Shown here: positions 34,248-42,392 of the stretch, piece by piece | Numbering within the stretch: position 1 is the stretch's first letter | Layout of the letters: each line of letters begins with the position of its first letter | From: RGIG6919 sp045531905 | GTDB lineage: Bacteria > Bacillota > Clostridia > Lachnospirales > Lachnospiraceae | DNA length: 64,000 nt | Direction of reading: 5' to 3' | Assembly (NCBI GenBank): GCA_045531905.1 | Contig: JAZSEY010000028.1 | Span: 1-64,000, forward strand | Position numbers and translations under genes: made by a program | Notes under the pieces: model-generated | The model's input: the letters and a program-made list of their open reading frames with translations, nothing else | Told to the model about the DNA's origin: nothing | Database searches by the model: none

Positions 34248-34266
34248 AAATGGTGAGTGAATGCAA
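34238..34266 (-). promoter_or_regulatory. Predicted promoter of the HTH-dehydrogenase gene
   Basis: On the minus strand TTGCAT (34266-34261), a 17-base spacer and consensus TATAAT (34243-34238). The leader to the ATG is about 45 nt. Confidence 0.65.
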
Positions 34267-34431
34267 TGTTTTGATGAGAAAACAACGCATTTCTTTTCTT
34301 GGAATGTTATTTTAATAAACATATAGCGCAAAATAAAGACAGAATAATCAAGTCTGGTGACGGAATATGCTGGTAAATTTTGCGTCTATGTGTTAGACTT
34401 GTCTGTGATAAATCATAAAGGAGATATGAAA

Positions 34432-34914
34432 ATGAAATTTCAATCAATCAATGAATTAGATAAGTTTGATTTTCAGGATACAGTGATGCATTCCTATACC
34501 AATCGTGAGGGTGCCATATATTTTGAGTTGGAAGCAGTCAGAGTATTGCCGACCAATTCTCAAAATTCTAATTTTGTCGAAAGTTATGCCGGGGAGCTAA
34601 CTATGCGTCTTGTGAATGCAGACATTCAAAAGGGCGTGAAGGAAGGGTACAAGTATTACGATGCCAACGATGTGTTGGTAGAGGATGTGCCGGATACGCC
34701 GTTATCTCAGTTGGAGATTGGAGAAATCCTGAAGAATATTGATGGTGCTTACATGTGGTCTTTGGTTCCTGTGGAAGCAGATCAAAATGATACAGGAAGA
34801 TTTTTGTATCTGATGGGAATTGATAAAGATGAAGATACCACTTATTGGTTGCAGATTGCCTTTGATCAGGCCATATTAGAGTGGGACCGCTACATGAATC
34901 GAGTGGAGAAATAA
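34432..34914 (+). CDS. Unrecognised 160-residue acidic protein
   Basis: An acidic soluble protein, not assigned to a family. It looks mostly beta-stranded in its first half (FDFQDTVMHSYTNREGAIYFEL) with a C-terminal helix, and has no signal peptide or membrane helix. ATG 34432 is eight bases from AAAGGAG; the in-frame upstream stretch from 34357 has no such site. It lies between the dehydrogenase gene and the end of rmlC and points toward rmlC. Five bases after its stop codon the large palindrome begins. Confidence 0.55.
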   Translation: MKFQSINELDKFDFQDTVMHSYTNREGAIYFELEAVRVLPTNSQNSNFVESYAGELTMRLVNADIQKGVKEGYKYYDANDVLVEDVPDTPLSQLEIGEILKNIDGAYMWSLVPVEADQNDTGRFLYLMGIDKDEDTTYWLQIAFDQAILEWDRYMNRVEK

Positions 34915-34918
34915 TTAG

Positions 34919-35126
34919 GGATACATTTAAATTGCAATTTCGCATACAAACTCAAAAATCGGGTTACAAGTGATTGAGGTTGTGCCTCAAAATGCGTCAG
35001 CACTTATGCCGTGTGTTTCAACGGCATTATGTACTGTTACGCATTTTGGGAGTGTAAACGACACACCGAAACATTTGTAATCCGATTTTTTGATGTTTGT
35101 GTAGTTATTGGAATTTAAATGTATCC
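34919..35126. repeat. 208-bp imperfect palindrome covering the end of rmlC
   Basis: Left and right halves are inverted near-copies around about 35022. Outermost GGATACATTTAAATT (34919-34933) matches its complement at 35112-35126, which lies in the last codons of rmlC. A 16-bp stem (34954-34969 with 35075-35090, one G-U) and a 9-bp stem (34989-34997 with 35039-35047) follow, around a central ATGCCGT/ACGGCAT hairpin. Small hairpins GAGG/CCTC (34976-34988) and GTGT/ACAC (35052-35064) branch off. A and T runs let it act as a terminator in both directions, but its size and branching are unusual. Confidence 0.85.
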
Positions 35127-35716
35127 TTTAACCCCAGCCATTTCTGGTCTTTTTCACTTAAGTTAAGTGGTGTTCCATCTGACATAACATAACCTTCTGC
35201 GGATGCAGAACCTTGATAGTCACCAATTACATCTGGCCATGTAATGCCGATTTCAGGATCATTCCATGCCATACCGCCTTCATCACCAGGATGATAGAAG
35301 TCTGTACATTTGTAACAGAATTCTGCCATATCAGTAAGCACTAAGAATCCATGAGCGAAGCCTTCTGGGATATAGAACTGCTTATGATTCTCAGCAGAGA
35401 GTTCTACACCATACCATTTTCCATAAGTCTTGGAATTGCTTCTTAAATCTACGGCTACATCAAATACGGTACCTTTTACCACGCGGACAAGTTTTCCCTG
35501 TGGAAATTCCTTCTGGAAGTGAAGACCACGAAGTACTCCTTTTACAGAACTTGACTGATTGTCCTGTACAAATACCATGTCAAGCCCTGCTTCCTGCATG
35601 TCCTTTTGGTTGTATGTTTCCACGAAGTAGCCTCTGGCATCACCGTGAACAGTTGGTTCAATGACGCAAAGCCCTTCGATGCCACCAACATTTTTATCTA
35701 CTTTAATCTGTCCCAT
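35105..35716 (-). CDS. rmlC: dTDP-4-dehydrorhamnose 3,5-epimerase
   Basis: A 203-residue cupin enzyme, third step of dTDP-L-rhamnose synthesis. Visible are RGLHFQ with the catalytic His near residue 68, VKGTVFDVAVDLR, the catalytic Tyr region in CYKCTDFYHPGDEGG and YIPEGFAHGFLVL. It is last in the rmlA-rmlB-rmlC series. Its final codons form part of the outer arm of the large palindrome. rmlD, the final reductase, is not in this window. Confidence 0.96.
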   Translation of the reverse strand: MGQIKVDKNVGGIEGLCVIEPTVHGDARGYFVETYNQKDMQEAGLDMVFVQDNQSSSVKGVLRGLHFQKEFPQGKLVRVVKGTVFDVAVDLRSNSKTYGKWYGVELSAENHKQFYIPEGFAHGFLVLTDMAEFCYKCTDFYHPGDEGGMAWNDPEIGITWPDVIGDYQGSASAEGYVMSDGTPLNLSEKDQKWLGLKDTFKFQ

Positions 35717-35739
35717 ATCATATACTCCTTATTCTGATA

Positions 35740-36759
35740 TTAACGGTTTCCGTACATGTTCTCATAGTAGTTCTGATATTCGCCGGAAATGATTGTTTCC
35801 CACCATTCCTTGTTATCAAGATACCACTGAATAGTCTTCTTGATACCATCTGCAAACATAGTCTCTGGAAGCCAGCCAAGTTCGTTGTGAATCTTTGTTG
35901 GATCGATAGCATAACGCATATCATGTCCCTTACGGTCTGTTACATATGTGATTAAACTTTCAGGCTTTCCAAGCTCCTTACAGATAATCTTAACGATATC
36001 AATATTCTTCATTTCGTTGTGTCCACCAATGTTGTACACTTCACCGACACGTCCCTTGTGGATGATTAAGTCGATAGCCTTACAGTGGTCCTCAACATAG
36101 AGCCAGTCGCGGACATTTTCACCCTTTCCGTAAACTGGAAGTGGCTTATCATTTAATGCGTTGGCAATCATAAGAGGAATTAACTTCTCTGGGAAGTGAT
36201 ATGGACCATAGTTGTTAGAACAACGGCTGATGGTTACAGGAAGTCCATAGGTTCTATGATAAGCCAATACCAATAAGTCTGCGCCTGCCTTAGATGAGCT
36301 GTAAGGGCTGCTTGTGTGGATTGGTGTTTCCTCTGTAAAGAATAAGTCGGGTCTGTCTAATGGAAGGTCTCCATAAACCTCATCAGTAGAAACCTGATGG
36401 TAACGGGTAATGCCATATTTTCTACAAGCGTCCATTAGTACAGCAGTTCCCTTGATATTGGTATCTAAGAATACCTCTGGGTTTTCGATAGAACGGTCTA
36501 CGTGGCTTTCAGCAGCAAAGTTCACAACCATGTCTGGTTTTTCTTCTTCGAAAAGTTTGTAAACAGCTTCACGGTCAGTGATGCTTTCCTTTACGAAACG
36601 GAAATTTGGGTTATCCATTACCGGTGCAAGAGTAGATAAGTTGCCGGCATAAGTTAAGCAGTCCAAACATACGATACGATAATCTGGGTACTTATTTAAC
36701 ATGTGAAATATGAAATTGCTGCCGATAAATCCGGCGCCGCCTGTTACGATAATAGTCAT
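35740..36759 (-). CDS. rmlB: dTDP-glucose 4,6-dehydratase
   Basis: A 339-residue short-chain dehydrogenase fold enzyme. NAD-binding GGAGFIGSNF is at residues 7-16, with NFAAESHVDRS, the STDEVYGDL catalytic Thr-Asp-Glu motif, the YSSSKAGAD Tyr/Lys pair and the DWLYVEDHC end of the active site. It converts dTDP-glucose to dTDP-4-keto-6-deoxyglucose. It lies 18 bases after rmlA, with AGGAGGA before its start. Confidence 0.97.
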   Translation of the reverse strand: MTIIVTGGAGFIGSNFIFHMLNKYPDYRIVCLDCLTYAGNLSTLAPVMDNPNFRFVKESITDREAVYKLFEEEKPDMVVNFAAESHVDRSIENPEVFLDTNIKGTAVLMDACRKYGITRYHQVSTDEVYGDLPLDRPDLFFTEETPIHTSSPYSSSKAGADLLVLAYHRTYGLPVTISRCSNNYGPYHFPEKLIPLMIANALNDKPLPVYGKGENVRDWLYVEDHCKAIDLIIHKGRVGEVYNIGGHNEMKNIDIVKIICKELGKPESLITYVTDRKGHDMRYAIDPTKIHNELGWLPETMFADGIKKTIQWYLDNKEWWETIISGEYQNYYENMYGNR

Positions 36760-36777
36760 AATATAATCCTCCTAAAA

Positions 36778-37674
36778 TTAGTGTAAAACATCCATGTACT
36801 TGCCGTCTAAAACATCCTTTAAGTACTGGCCATATTGATTCTTCTTTAATACTTCATATACCTTAAGCACATCATCCTTTGAAATCCATCCGTTTAAGTA
36901 TGCGATTTCTTCCAGACACGCAATTTTTCTATGCTGATGTTGTTCAACAGTTTTTACAAAGTTGGTTGCCTCTACAAGGCTTTCGTGTGTACCGGTATCC
37001 AACCAGGTAAAGCCCTGTCCTAAGAGTTCTACATTTAAAGCATTTGATTCTAAGTAAATGCGGTTTAAATCTGTAATCTCTAATTCGCCACGCTTACTTG
37101 GCTTTAAGTTCTTTGCATATTCTACAACCTTGTTATCGTAGAAGTAGAGACCAGTTACACAGTAATTACTCTTTGGCTGTTCCGGCTTTTCTTCGATGGA
37201 GATTGCCTTGCCTTCTGCATTGAATTCTACGATACCAAATCGTTCTGGGTCATCTACATAGTAACCGAATACAGTAGCACCTCTTCCGGATTCAGCATTT
37301 TCTACAGCGGCTTTCAAACGCTTCTTTAATCCGTGACCTGAGAAAATATTGTCACCTAGCACCATAGCAACAGTATCATCACCGATGAATTCTTCTCCAA
37401 TGATAAATGCCTGTGCAAGTCCATCTGGACTTGGCTGTATAGCATAGGTTAAATTTACACCAAATTGGTGACCATCCCCCAAAAGCTCCTGAAAGCGAGG
37501 TGTGTCCTGTGGAGTGGAAATAATCAAAATGTCACGAATGCCCGCATTCATCAAAACTGACATTGGATAATAAATCATAGGTTTATCGTAAATCGGTAAC
37601 AACTGCTTGGAGGTTACCATGGTAAGTGGGTAGAGGCGTGTGCCAGAGCCACCTGCTAAAATGATTCCTTTCAT
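36778..37674 (-). CDS. rmlA: Glucose-1-phosphate thymidylyltransferase
   Basis: A 298-residue nucleotidyltransferase producing dTDP-glucose. Motifs are GIILAGGSGTRLYPLT at the N terminus, KQLLPIYDKPMIYYP, LGDNIFSGHG and the EKPEQPKSN sugar-phosphate site. It is the first gene of rmlABC. The promoter (37750-37720) has a 19-base spacer containing a perfect dyad and lies immediately downstream of the MerR-methyltransferase gene. AAAGGATGG precedes the ATG. Confidence 0.97.
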   Translation of the reverse strand: MKGIILAGGSGTRLYPLTMVTSKQLLPIYDKPMIYYPMSVLMNAGIRDILIISTPQDTPRFQELLGDGHQFGVNLTYAIQPSPDGLAQAFIIGEEFIGDDTVAMVLGDNIFSGHGLKKRLKAAVENAESGRGATVFGYYVDDPERFGIVEFNAEGKAISIEEKPEQPKSNYCVTGLYFYDNKVVEYAKNLKPSKRGELEITDLNRIYLESNALNVELLGQGFTWLDTGTHESLVEATNFVKTVEQHQHRKIACLEEIAYLNGWISKDDVLKVYEVLKKNQYGQYLKDVLDGKYMDVLH

Positions 37675-37719
37675 AATTAACCATCCTTTCTTTGTGTGTA
37701 ATTTTTAGTAACTGTAGAT

Positions 37720-37750
37720 ATTATAAAAGGTGACGCAACGTCACCTTCAA
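37720..37750 (-). promoter_or_regulatory. Predicted MerR-type promoter of rmlABC
   Basis: On the minus strand TTGAAG (37750-37745), a 19-base spacer and consensus TATAAT (37725-37720). The spacer holds the perfect dyad GGTGACG/CGTCACC (37745-37739 and 37735-37729). A 19-base spacer filled by a dyad is the hallmark of MerR-family targets. The same dyad with its A/T run (37725-37745) could also serve as the terminator of the upstream MerR-methyltransferase gene. Confidence 0.7.
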
Positions 37751-37761
37751 GCCCTTTTTAT

Positions 37762-38970
37762 TTATTTTTTTGAAGCAATAAAAATACCGGCTTCTTTTGT
37801 GATATGGAACCCATTTTTTACCTTCTTTTTTACGAAGGTGTGGAAGTCCTGATATTTATCTAGAATGTATTGATTCTGATTTCCGTGGCAGGATAGCACG
37901 TAAGAGATGAGTGCTTCTGCATCTGGTACTATCAGGCTATCTTTATATTCTAACCAGGAAATCTGTCTAAAATACGGTTGTAACAGGCTGGCACCGTTTT
38001 CCTTGCCAAAACGTTCGTATAAATTGTCGGCAGCCAAGGTAATTCGTTTGTCAAAACTTTGTACCAATTTGCTGATTTCCTGCATGTGTTGTTTTCCGTA
38101 GGTTCCACAGATAAGTTGTCCGTTCGGAGTTAATACTCGTCTGATTTCGGCACATGCCTGTTCTATGTCGTTGCAATAAAATAGCACGTGATTGGCAATT
38201 ACGATATCGAAACTTGCATCTTCATATGGTAATTGTTCGCAGTCGCATACATCAAAATGGAATCGGGCATCCTCTGCACCGATGGAACGTCGTGCATCAC
38301 GAAGCATACCTTCTGAAATATCAGATAGTGTAACCTGTGTATGTTTTGGAAGTTTTTCTAGGTTTTCTTTCCAAAAGGTACCATCGCCACCCCCAATTTC
38401 AAGAATACGTATCGGTGTTTTGGTGGAAAATTTGTCCGTAACGAGATGTTGCAGTTGTTCATAAATCCAAGGAAACCAACCTTGTTTGTTTTGAGAATAC
38501 AGTGCATGTAGTTGAATGCGTGCAGAGATATTGCTGGCATTTACGTATTGGTTCTTCATGCTGGATTCCATATTTGTCAGATGAATTAGATTGAGCATCT
38601 GGCTCCAGTCGATCTCCTGGTTGCTTTGAATTGCCGTTCTTGTATCTTGGATTGCCTTTTCTACCAGCTGCATTTGCTCAATGCGGTCTTCTACTAGTTT
38701 TTGCTGGATGTTTAGTACATTTTCCAGATAATGATAGTCTGGTTCTCCAACGGTCATCTCCCGGATATCGTCTAGGGACAGCCCGAGATACTTGAGCAGA
38801 AGAATCTGTTGTAGTTTGGCAAAATCCGTATCTGTATAAAATCTCGCACCACTTTCATTTACGTAAGTGGGCTTTAATATATTTACTTGGTCATAATACC
38901 GTATGGTTCGCAGTGTGACACGGGCCATGCGGGCAAATTCTCCTGAGGAGTAGTAGCCTTGTTTTTTCAT
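37762..38970 (-). CDS. MerR-family regulator fused to SAM-dependent methyltransferase
   Basis: A 402-residue fusion. Residues 4-72 are a MerR-type winged helix (YYSSGEFARMARVTLRTIRYYD) followed by the MerR dimerisation helix to about residue 130. From residue 150 on there is a class I methyltransferase with motif I ILEIGGGDGTFW, motif II VTLSDIS and motif IV FDIVIANHVLFY. ATG 38970 follows GGAGG; the longer frame to 39168 runs into upstream DNA without a site. It lies between the two arms of the glycan locus and may control rmlABC through the dyad in that promoter. The methylated target is unknown. Confidence 0.85.
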   Translation of the reverse strand: MKKQGYYSSGEFARMARVTLRTIRYYDQVNILKPTYVNESGARFYTDTDFAKLQQILLLKYLGLSLDDIREMTVGEPDYHYLENVLNIQQKLVEDRIEQMQLVEKAIQDTRTAIQSNQEIDWSQMLNLIHLTNMESSMKNQYVNASNISARIQLHALYSQNKQGWFPWIYEQLQHLVTDKFSTKTPIRILEIGGGDGTFWKENLEKLPKHTQVTLSDISEGMLRDARRSIGAEDARFHFDVCDCEQLPYEDASFDIVIANHVLFYCNDIEQACAEIRRVLTPNGQLICGTYGKQHMQEISKLVQSFDKRITLAADNLYERFGKENGASLLQPYFRQISWLEYKDSLIVPDAEALISYVLSCHGNQNQYILDKYQDFHTFVKKKVKNGFHITKEAGIFIASKK

Positions 38971-38998
38971 AGTGCCTCCAAGTAAGGGTGATAAGTAT

Positions 38999-39027
38999 AT
39001 TATAGTGGGAATTGTGGAAACAGGCAA
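38999..39027 (-). promoter_or_regulatory. Predicted promoter of the MerR-methyltransferase gene
   Basis: On the minus strand TTGCCT (39027-39022), a 17-base spacer and consensus TATAAT (39004-38999). The 17-base spacer is ordinary, unlike that of rmlA. Confidence 0.6.
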
Positions 39028-39047
39028 TGAGGAATATGGGAAGTTCT

Positions 39048-39078
39048 TTGAATATAGATGAAAATGTGTTAATATAAA
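39048..39078 (+). promoter_or_regulatory. Predicted promoter of the glycan operon
   Basis: TTGAAT (39048-39053), a 19-base spacer and TATAAA (39073-39078), with a leader of about 45 nt. The 19-base spacer matches that of rmlA, but the dyad seen there is absent. It is divergent from the MerR-methyltransferase promoter. Confidence 0.5.
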
Positions 39079-39130
39079 TACATATGTGTTTTTGGGAAAG
39101 CAGCCTATTATTGGGGATGGGGTATTTAGT

Positions 39131-40135
39131 ATGAAGAAGGTTTTGACAATTAGCGTCGCTGCATACAATGCAGAAAATTGTATTCAAAAGTGTTTGGAAT
39201 CTTTGACAGACAATGCAGTTGTTGAGGACCTGGATATTATTGTGGTAGATGATGGTTCTACAGATGATACATATAAGGTTGTTGAGTCGTATGTGAATAG
39301 ATTTCCGGCTTCTATTAGATTAATTAGTAAAAAGAATGGCGGACATGGTTCCACTATTAATGCCAGTATATTAAAGGCAAAGGGAAAATATTACAAAGTT
39401 GTCGATGCTGATGATTGGGTGGACAAAGATGGTATAGAAAAGTTAGTTGGCTATTTAAAGCATAGTGAGGTTGATTTAGTTCTGAATCCATTTCATGAGG
39501 TAAGGATTCAGAATTGTGATGCAGTAGACGTAAAAAAGGTTTATCCATTTAGTCAGAATGTACAATTAGATACGGAATTGAACATGGAAACGGATGGCGT
39601 TATATCGCTATATATGCATGCTATGACATTAAAAACGAATATTTTGCAGAAAATGGGTCCTATTATTGATGAAAATTGTTTTTATGTTGATATGGAGTAT
39701 ACCATATTTCCTGTATTGGATATTCATTCATATGTATGCTTGGATTATTTTGTGTATCAGTATCTTCTTGGTACAGAGGAGCAAAGTATGAGTTTGAAAA
39801 ATATGGTAAAGCGGCGAGAACAACATTTAAAGGTTATTGAGCGGATTATGGCTTTTTATTTGCAGTATAGTGAAAAACTGAGTGATAGGAAAAAGCAAAT
39901 TGTTGTCAATAGAATCAAGTATGCAATAATCACCCAATATGCAATTTACTTTTCCATGGGAACTACAACAAGTGCAAAAAGTGAAATTAAGGAGTTTGAT
40001 AGATGGTTGAAGGATAGTTCCTCGGAGTTATATAAAGGGTATAAGGGGAAATTAATGATAATGGTGAAACTGAATCGGGCTACAGGTTTTTTATTATTTC
40101 CGTTTGTGTCCTGGGTGAGGACAAAGTTTCGATAA
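39131..40135 (+). CDS. Glycosyltransferase, GT2 family
   Basis: A 334-residue GT-A fold enzyme. The VDDGSTDDT nucleotide-binding motif and DADDW metal-binding motif are in the N-terminal half (residues 40-100), with KNGGHGSTIN between. The C-terminal half is longer and divergent and shows no clear membrane helix. Donor and acceptor cannot be predicted. The start is ATG 39131 with a GGGATGGGG element upstream; the frame extends to 39086 without a binding site. First gene of the 15-gene plus-strand block. Confidence 0.88.
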   Translation: MKKVLTISVAAYNAENCIQKCLESLTDNAVVEDLDIIVVDDGSTDDTYKVVESYVNRFPASIRLISKKNGGHGSTINASILKAKGKYYKVVDADDWVDKDGIEKLVGYLKHSEVDLVLNPFHEVRIQNCDAVDVKKVYPFSQNVQLDTELNMETDGVISLYMHAMTLKTNILQKMGPIIDENCFYVDMEYTIFPVLDIHSYVCLDYFVYQYLLGTEEQSMSLKNMVKRREQHLKVIERIMAFYLQYSEKLSDRKKQIVVNRIKYAIITQYAIYFSMGTTTSAKSEIKEFDRWLKDSSSELYKGYKGKLMIMVKLNRATGFLLFPFVSWVRTKFR

Positions 40136-40180
40136 TATATACGATGAAAAATAATAATACTAATGAATAGGAGTGGTAAC

Positions 40181-41179
40181 ATGTTAAATAATAAAACAAT
40201 TTTAGTAACAGGTGGAACGGGTTCATTCGGACATCATTTTGTTGATTATGTATTGGAGAATTATTCTCCTAAAAAAATTATTATATACTCGCGAGATGAA
40301 TATAAGCAATTTATGATGGCAAACCAATATAAAAAGTATGAGAGTGTATTGCGTTTCTTTATTGGTGATGTGCGAGATGAAGCACGCCTTAAGATGGCCT
40401 TAAATGGGGTGGATTATGTGATTCATGCAGCAGCATTAAAACAAGTACCTGCATGTGAATACAATCCTAATGAGGCTATTAAGACAAACGTGAATGGTGC
40501 CATGAATGTGATTAATGCATCGTTAGCTGCAGGAGTGAAAAAGGTTGTTGCGTTATCTACAGATAAGGCAGTAAATCCGATTAATTTATATGGTGGAACC
40601 AAATTGGTTTCAGACAAATTGTTTACGGCTGCTAATGCATATGGCGGTGAACATGGTACAAGATTCTCTGTTGTACGATATGGAAATGTAGCAGGTAGTA
40701 GGGGTTCTGTGATCCCTTTCTTTCAAAATATCATTGATAACGGTGGTAAAGAGTTACCAATTACGGATTATCGCATGACCCGTTTTTGGATTAGTTTGGA
40801 GGAAGGCGTGAAGTTAGTTATAAAGGCCTTAGAGGAATCAAATGGTGGAGAGATTTTTATATCCAAGATACCATCATTCAAAATTACTGATTTGGCACAG
40901 GCAATGTTGCCAGGATGTAATATGCCGGAGGTGGGAATTCGTGAGGGTGAAAAACTACATGAAATAATGATTACAAGGGAAGATTCCTTCCATGCATATG
41001 AGTATGAAAAGCATTACATTATTTATCCAAACTATAGTTGGTGGGGAAGAAATGCAATTATACCAGGGGGAAAACTGGTTGAGCCGGAATTTGAGTATAG
41101 TTCTGGGCACAATAAAGAGTGGTTGCAGGTTGAAGATATTAAGGTATTGTTAAAGACAGATATAAGTAAGCATAATTAG
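40181..41179 (+). CDS. pseB: UDP-GlcNAc 4,6-dehydratase (inverting)
   Basis: A 332-residue SDR enzyme catalysing step 1 of pseudaminic acid synthesis: UDP-GlcNAc dehydrated with inversion at C5. The NAD(P) loop GGTGSFG is near residue 11, the STDKA active-site segment and YGGTK (Tyr/Lys pair) follow, with a VVRYGNV motif. ATG 40181 follows AGGAG; an in-frame ATG at 40163 lies before that site. pseC follows at 12 bases. Confidence 0.93.
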   Translation: MLNNKTILVTGGTGSFGHHFVDYVLENYSPKKIIIYSRDEYKQFMMANQYKKYESVLRFFIGDVRDEARLKMALNGVDYVIHAAALKQVPACEYNPNEAIKTNVNGAMNVINASLAAGVKKVVALSTDKAVNPINLYGGTKLVSDKLFTAANAYGGEHGTRFSVVRYGNVAGSRGSVIPFFQNIIDNGGKELPITDYRMTRFWISLEEGVKLVIKALEESNGGEIFISKIPSFKITDLAQAMLPGCNMPEVGIREGEKLHEIMITREDSFHAYEYEKHYIIYPNYSWWGRNAIIPGGKLVEPEFEYSSGHNKEWLQVEDIKVLLKTDISKHN

Positions 41180-41191
41180 TGGTGATGATGA

Positions 41192-42385
41192 ATGGAACAG
41201 TTGGCAATTTTTGGTGGAAAACCGGTAAGAGACAATAAAATATATTATGGGCATCAATGTATTGATGACGAGGATATTCAGGCTGTTGTGGATGTTATGC
41301 GAAGTGACTATCTTACTTGTGGACCGCAAATTGCCAAGCTTGAGAAGAAGTTATGTGATATGACAGGTGCAAAATATGCAGTAGTATTTAGTAACGGAAC
41401 TGCCGCATTGCACGCAGCCTGCAACGCGGCGGATGTGAGGGATGGGGATGAAGTCATTACTTCACCAATGACCTTTGCTGCTTCTGCAAATTGTGCGTTG
41501 TATTGTGGTGCGAAACCAGTGTTTGCCGATATTGATAAACATACATACAATATTTCTCCGGCAACAATTAAGCAGTGTATTACAAGTAAAACAAAGGCTG
41601 TGGTTGCAGTGGATTATACAGGACAAGCAGTGCAGTTGGATGAAATTATGAATATTTGTAAAAAGTATGGTGTTGTTTGTATTGAAGATGCGGCCCATTC
41701 TATAGGCACTTGCTATCAGGGAAAAGAAGTGGGTAGCATAGCTGACATGACGACATTCAGTTTTCATCCAGTAAAGACGGTGACTGGTGGTGAAGGTGGA
41801 GCAGTATTGACGAATAGTGAGCAGTATTATAAAAAATTATTATTGTTCCGTTCTCATGGAATTACTCGTAATGCTGATTGGATGATGAGCAAGGAAGCTG
41901 CTCCTTGGTATTATGAGCAAATTTCTATAGGCTATAACTATAGAATTACAGATATGCAGGCTGCACTAATTAGTAGTCAGCTGGATAAACTGGATTTCTT
42001 TAAGCGGAGAAGACGTCAAATAGTTCAATATTATAATGACCAGTTTGCATCTATGCCAGAGGTCATATTGCAAAAGAATATAGAAGCATCCGACACCTGC
42101 TGGCATTTATATGTGTTGCAGTTAGATATGCAACGGATTCGTGCTACGAGAGAAGAACTTTTCTGTGCGCTTAATGCTGAAAATGTGTGCTGTAATGTGC
42201 ATTATATTCCTGTATACTATTTCCCTTATTATCAGGAACTAGGATATGAAAAAGGGCTTTGTCCAAATGCGGAGACCCTTTACGAAAATATGTTGACAAT
42301 TCCTTTGTATCCAGCCATGACTGATGAGGATGTAAAGTCAGTGGTACATGCGGTTAAAAAAGTAATCACTTATTATAGAAGGTAG
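41192..42385 (+). CDS. pseC: UDP-4-keto-6-deoxy-AltNAc aminotransferase
   Basis: A 397-residue PLP-dependent DegT/DnrJ aminotransferase, step 2 of the pathway. The PLP lysine lies in FSFHPVKTVTGGEGG near residue 193, with SNGTAALHAA and EDAAHSIG motifs. It transfers an amino group to C4 of the keto sugar made by PseB. The start codon ATG 41192 follows a weak GTGGTGATG site. It is contiguous with pseB and pseF. Confidence 0.93.
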   Translation: MEQLAIFGGKPVRDNKIYYGHQCIDDEDIQAVVDVMRSDYLTCGPQIAKLEKKLCDMTGAKYAVVFSNGTAALHAACNAADVRDGDEVITSPMTFAASANCALYCGAKPVFADIDKHTYNISPATIKQCITSKTKAVVAVDYTGQAVQLDEIMNICKKYGVVCIEDAAHSIGTCYQGKEVGSIADMTTFSFHPVKTVTGGEGGAVLTNSEQYYKKLLLFRSHGITRNADWMMSKEAAPWYYEQISIGYNYRITDMQAALISSQLDKLDFFKRRRRQIVQYYNDQFASMPEVILQKNIEASDTCWHLYVLQLDMQRIRATREELFCALNAENVCCNVHYIPVYYFPYYQELGYEKGLCPNAETLYENMLTIPLYPAMTDEDVKSVVHAVKKVITYYRR

Positions 42386-42392
42386 TGAAAAA

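Noticed and set aside
38971..39168. Upstream 66-codon extension of the MerR-methyltransferase
   Set aside because: It crosses the predicted promoter and GGAGG site; the MerR fold starts at 38970 and the extension is unlike any MerR N terminus.
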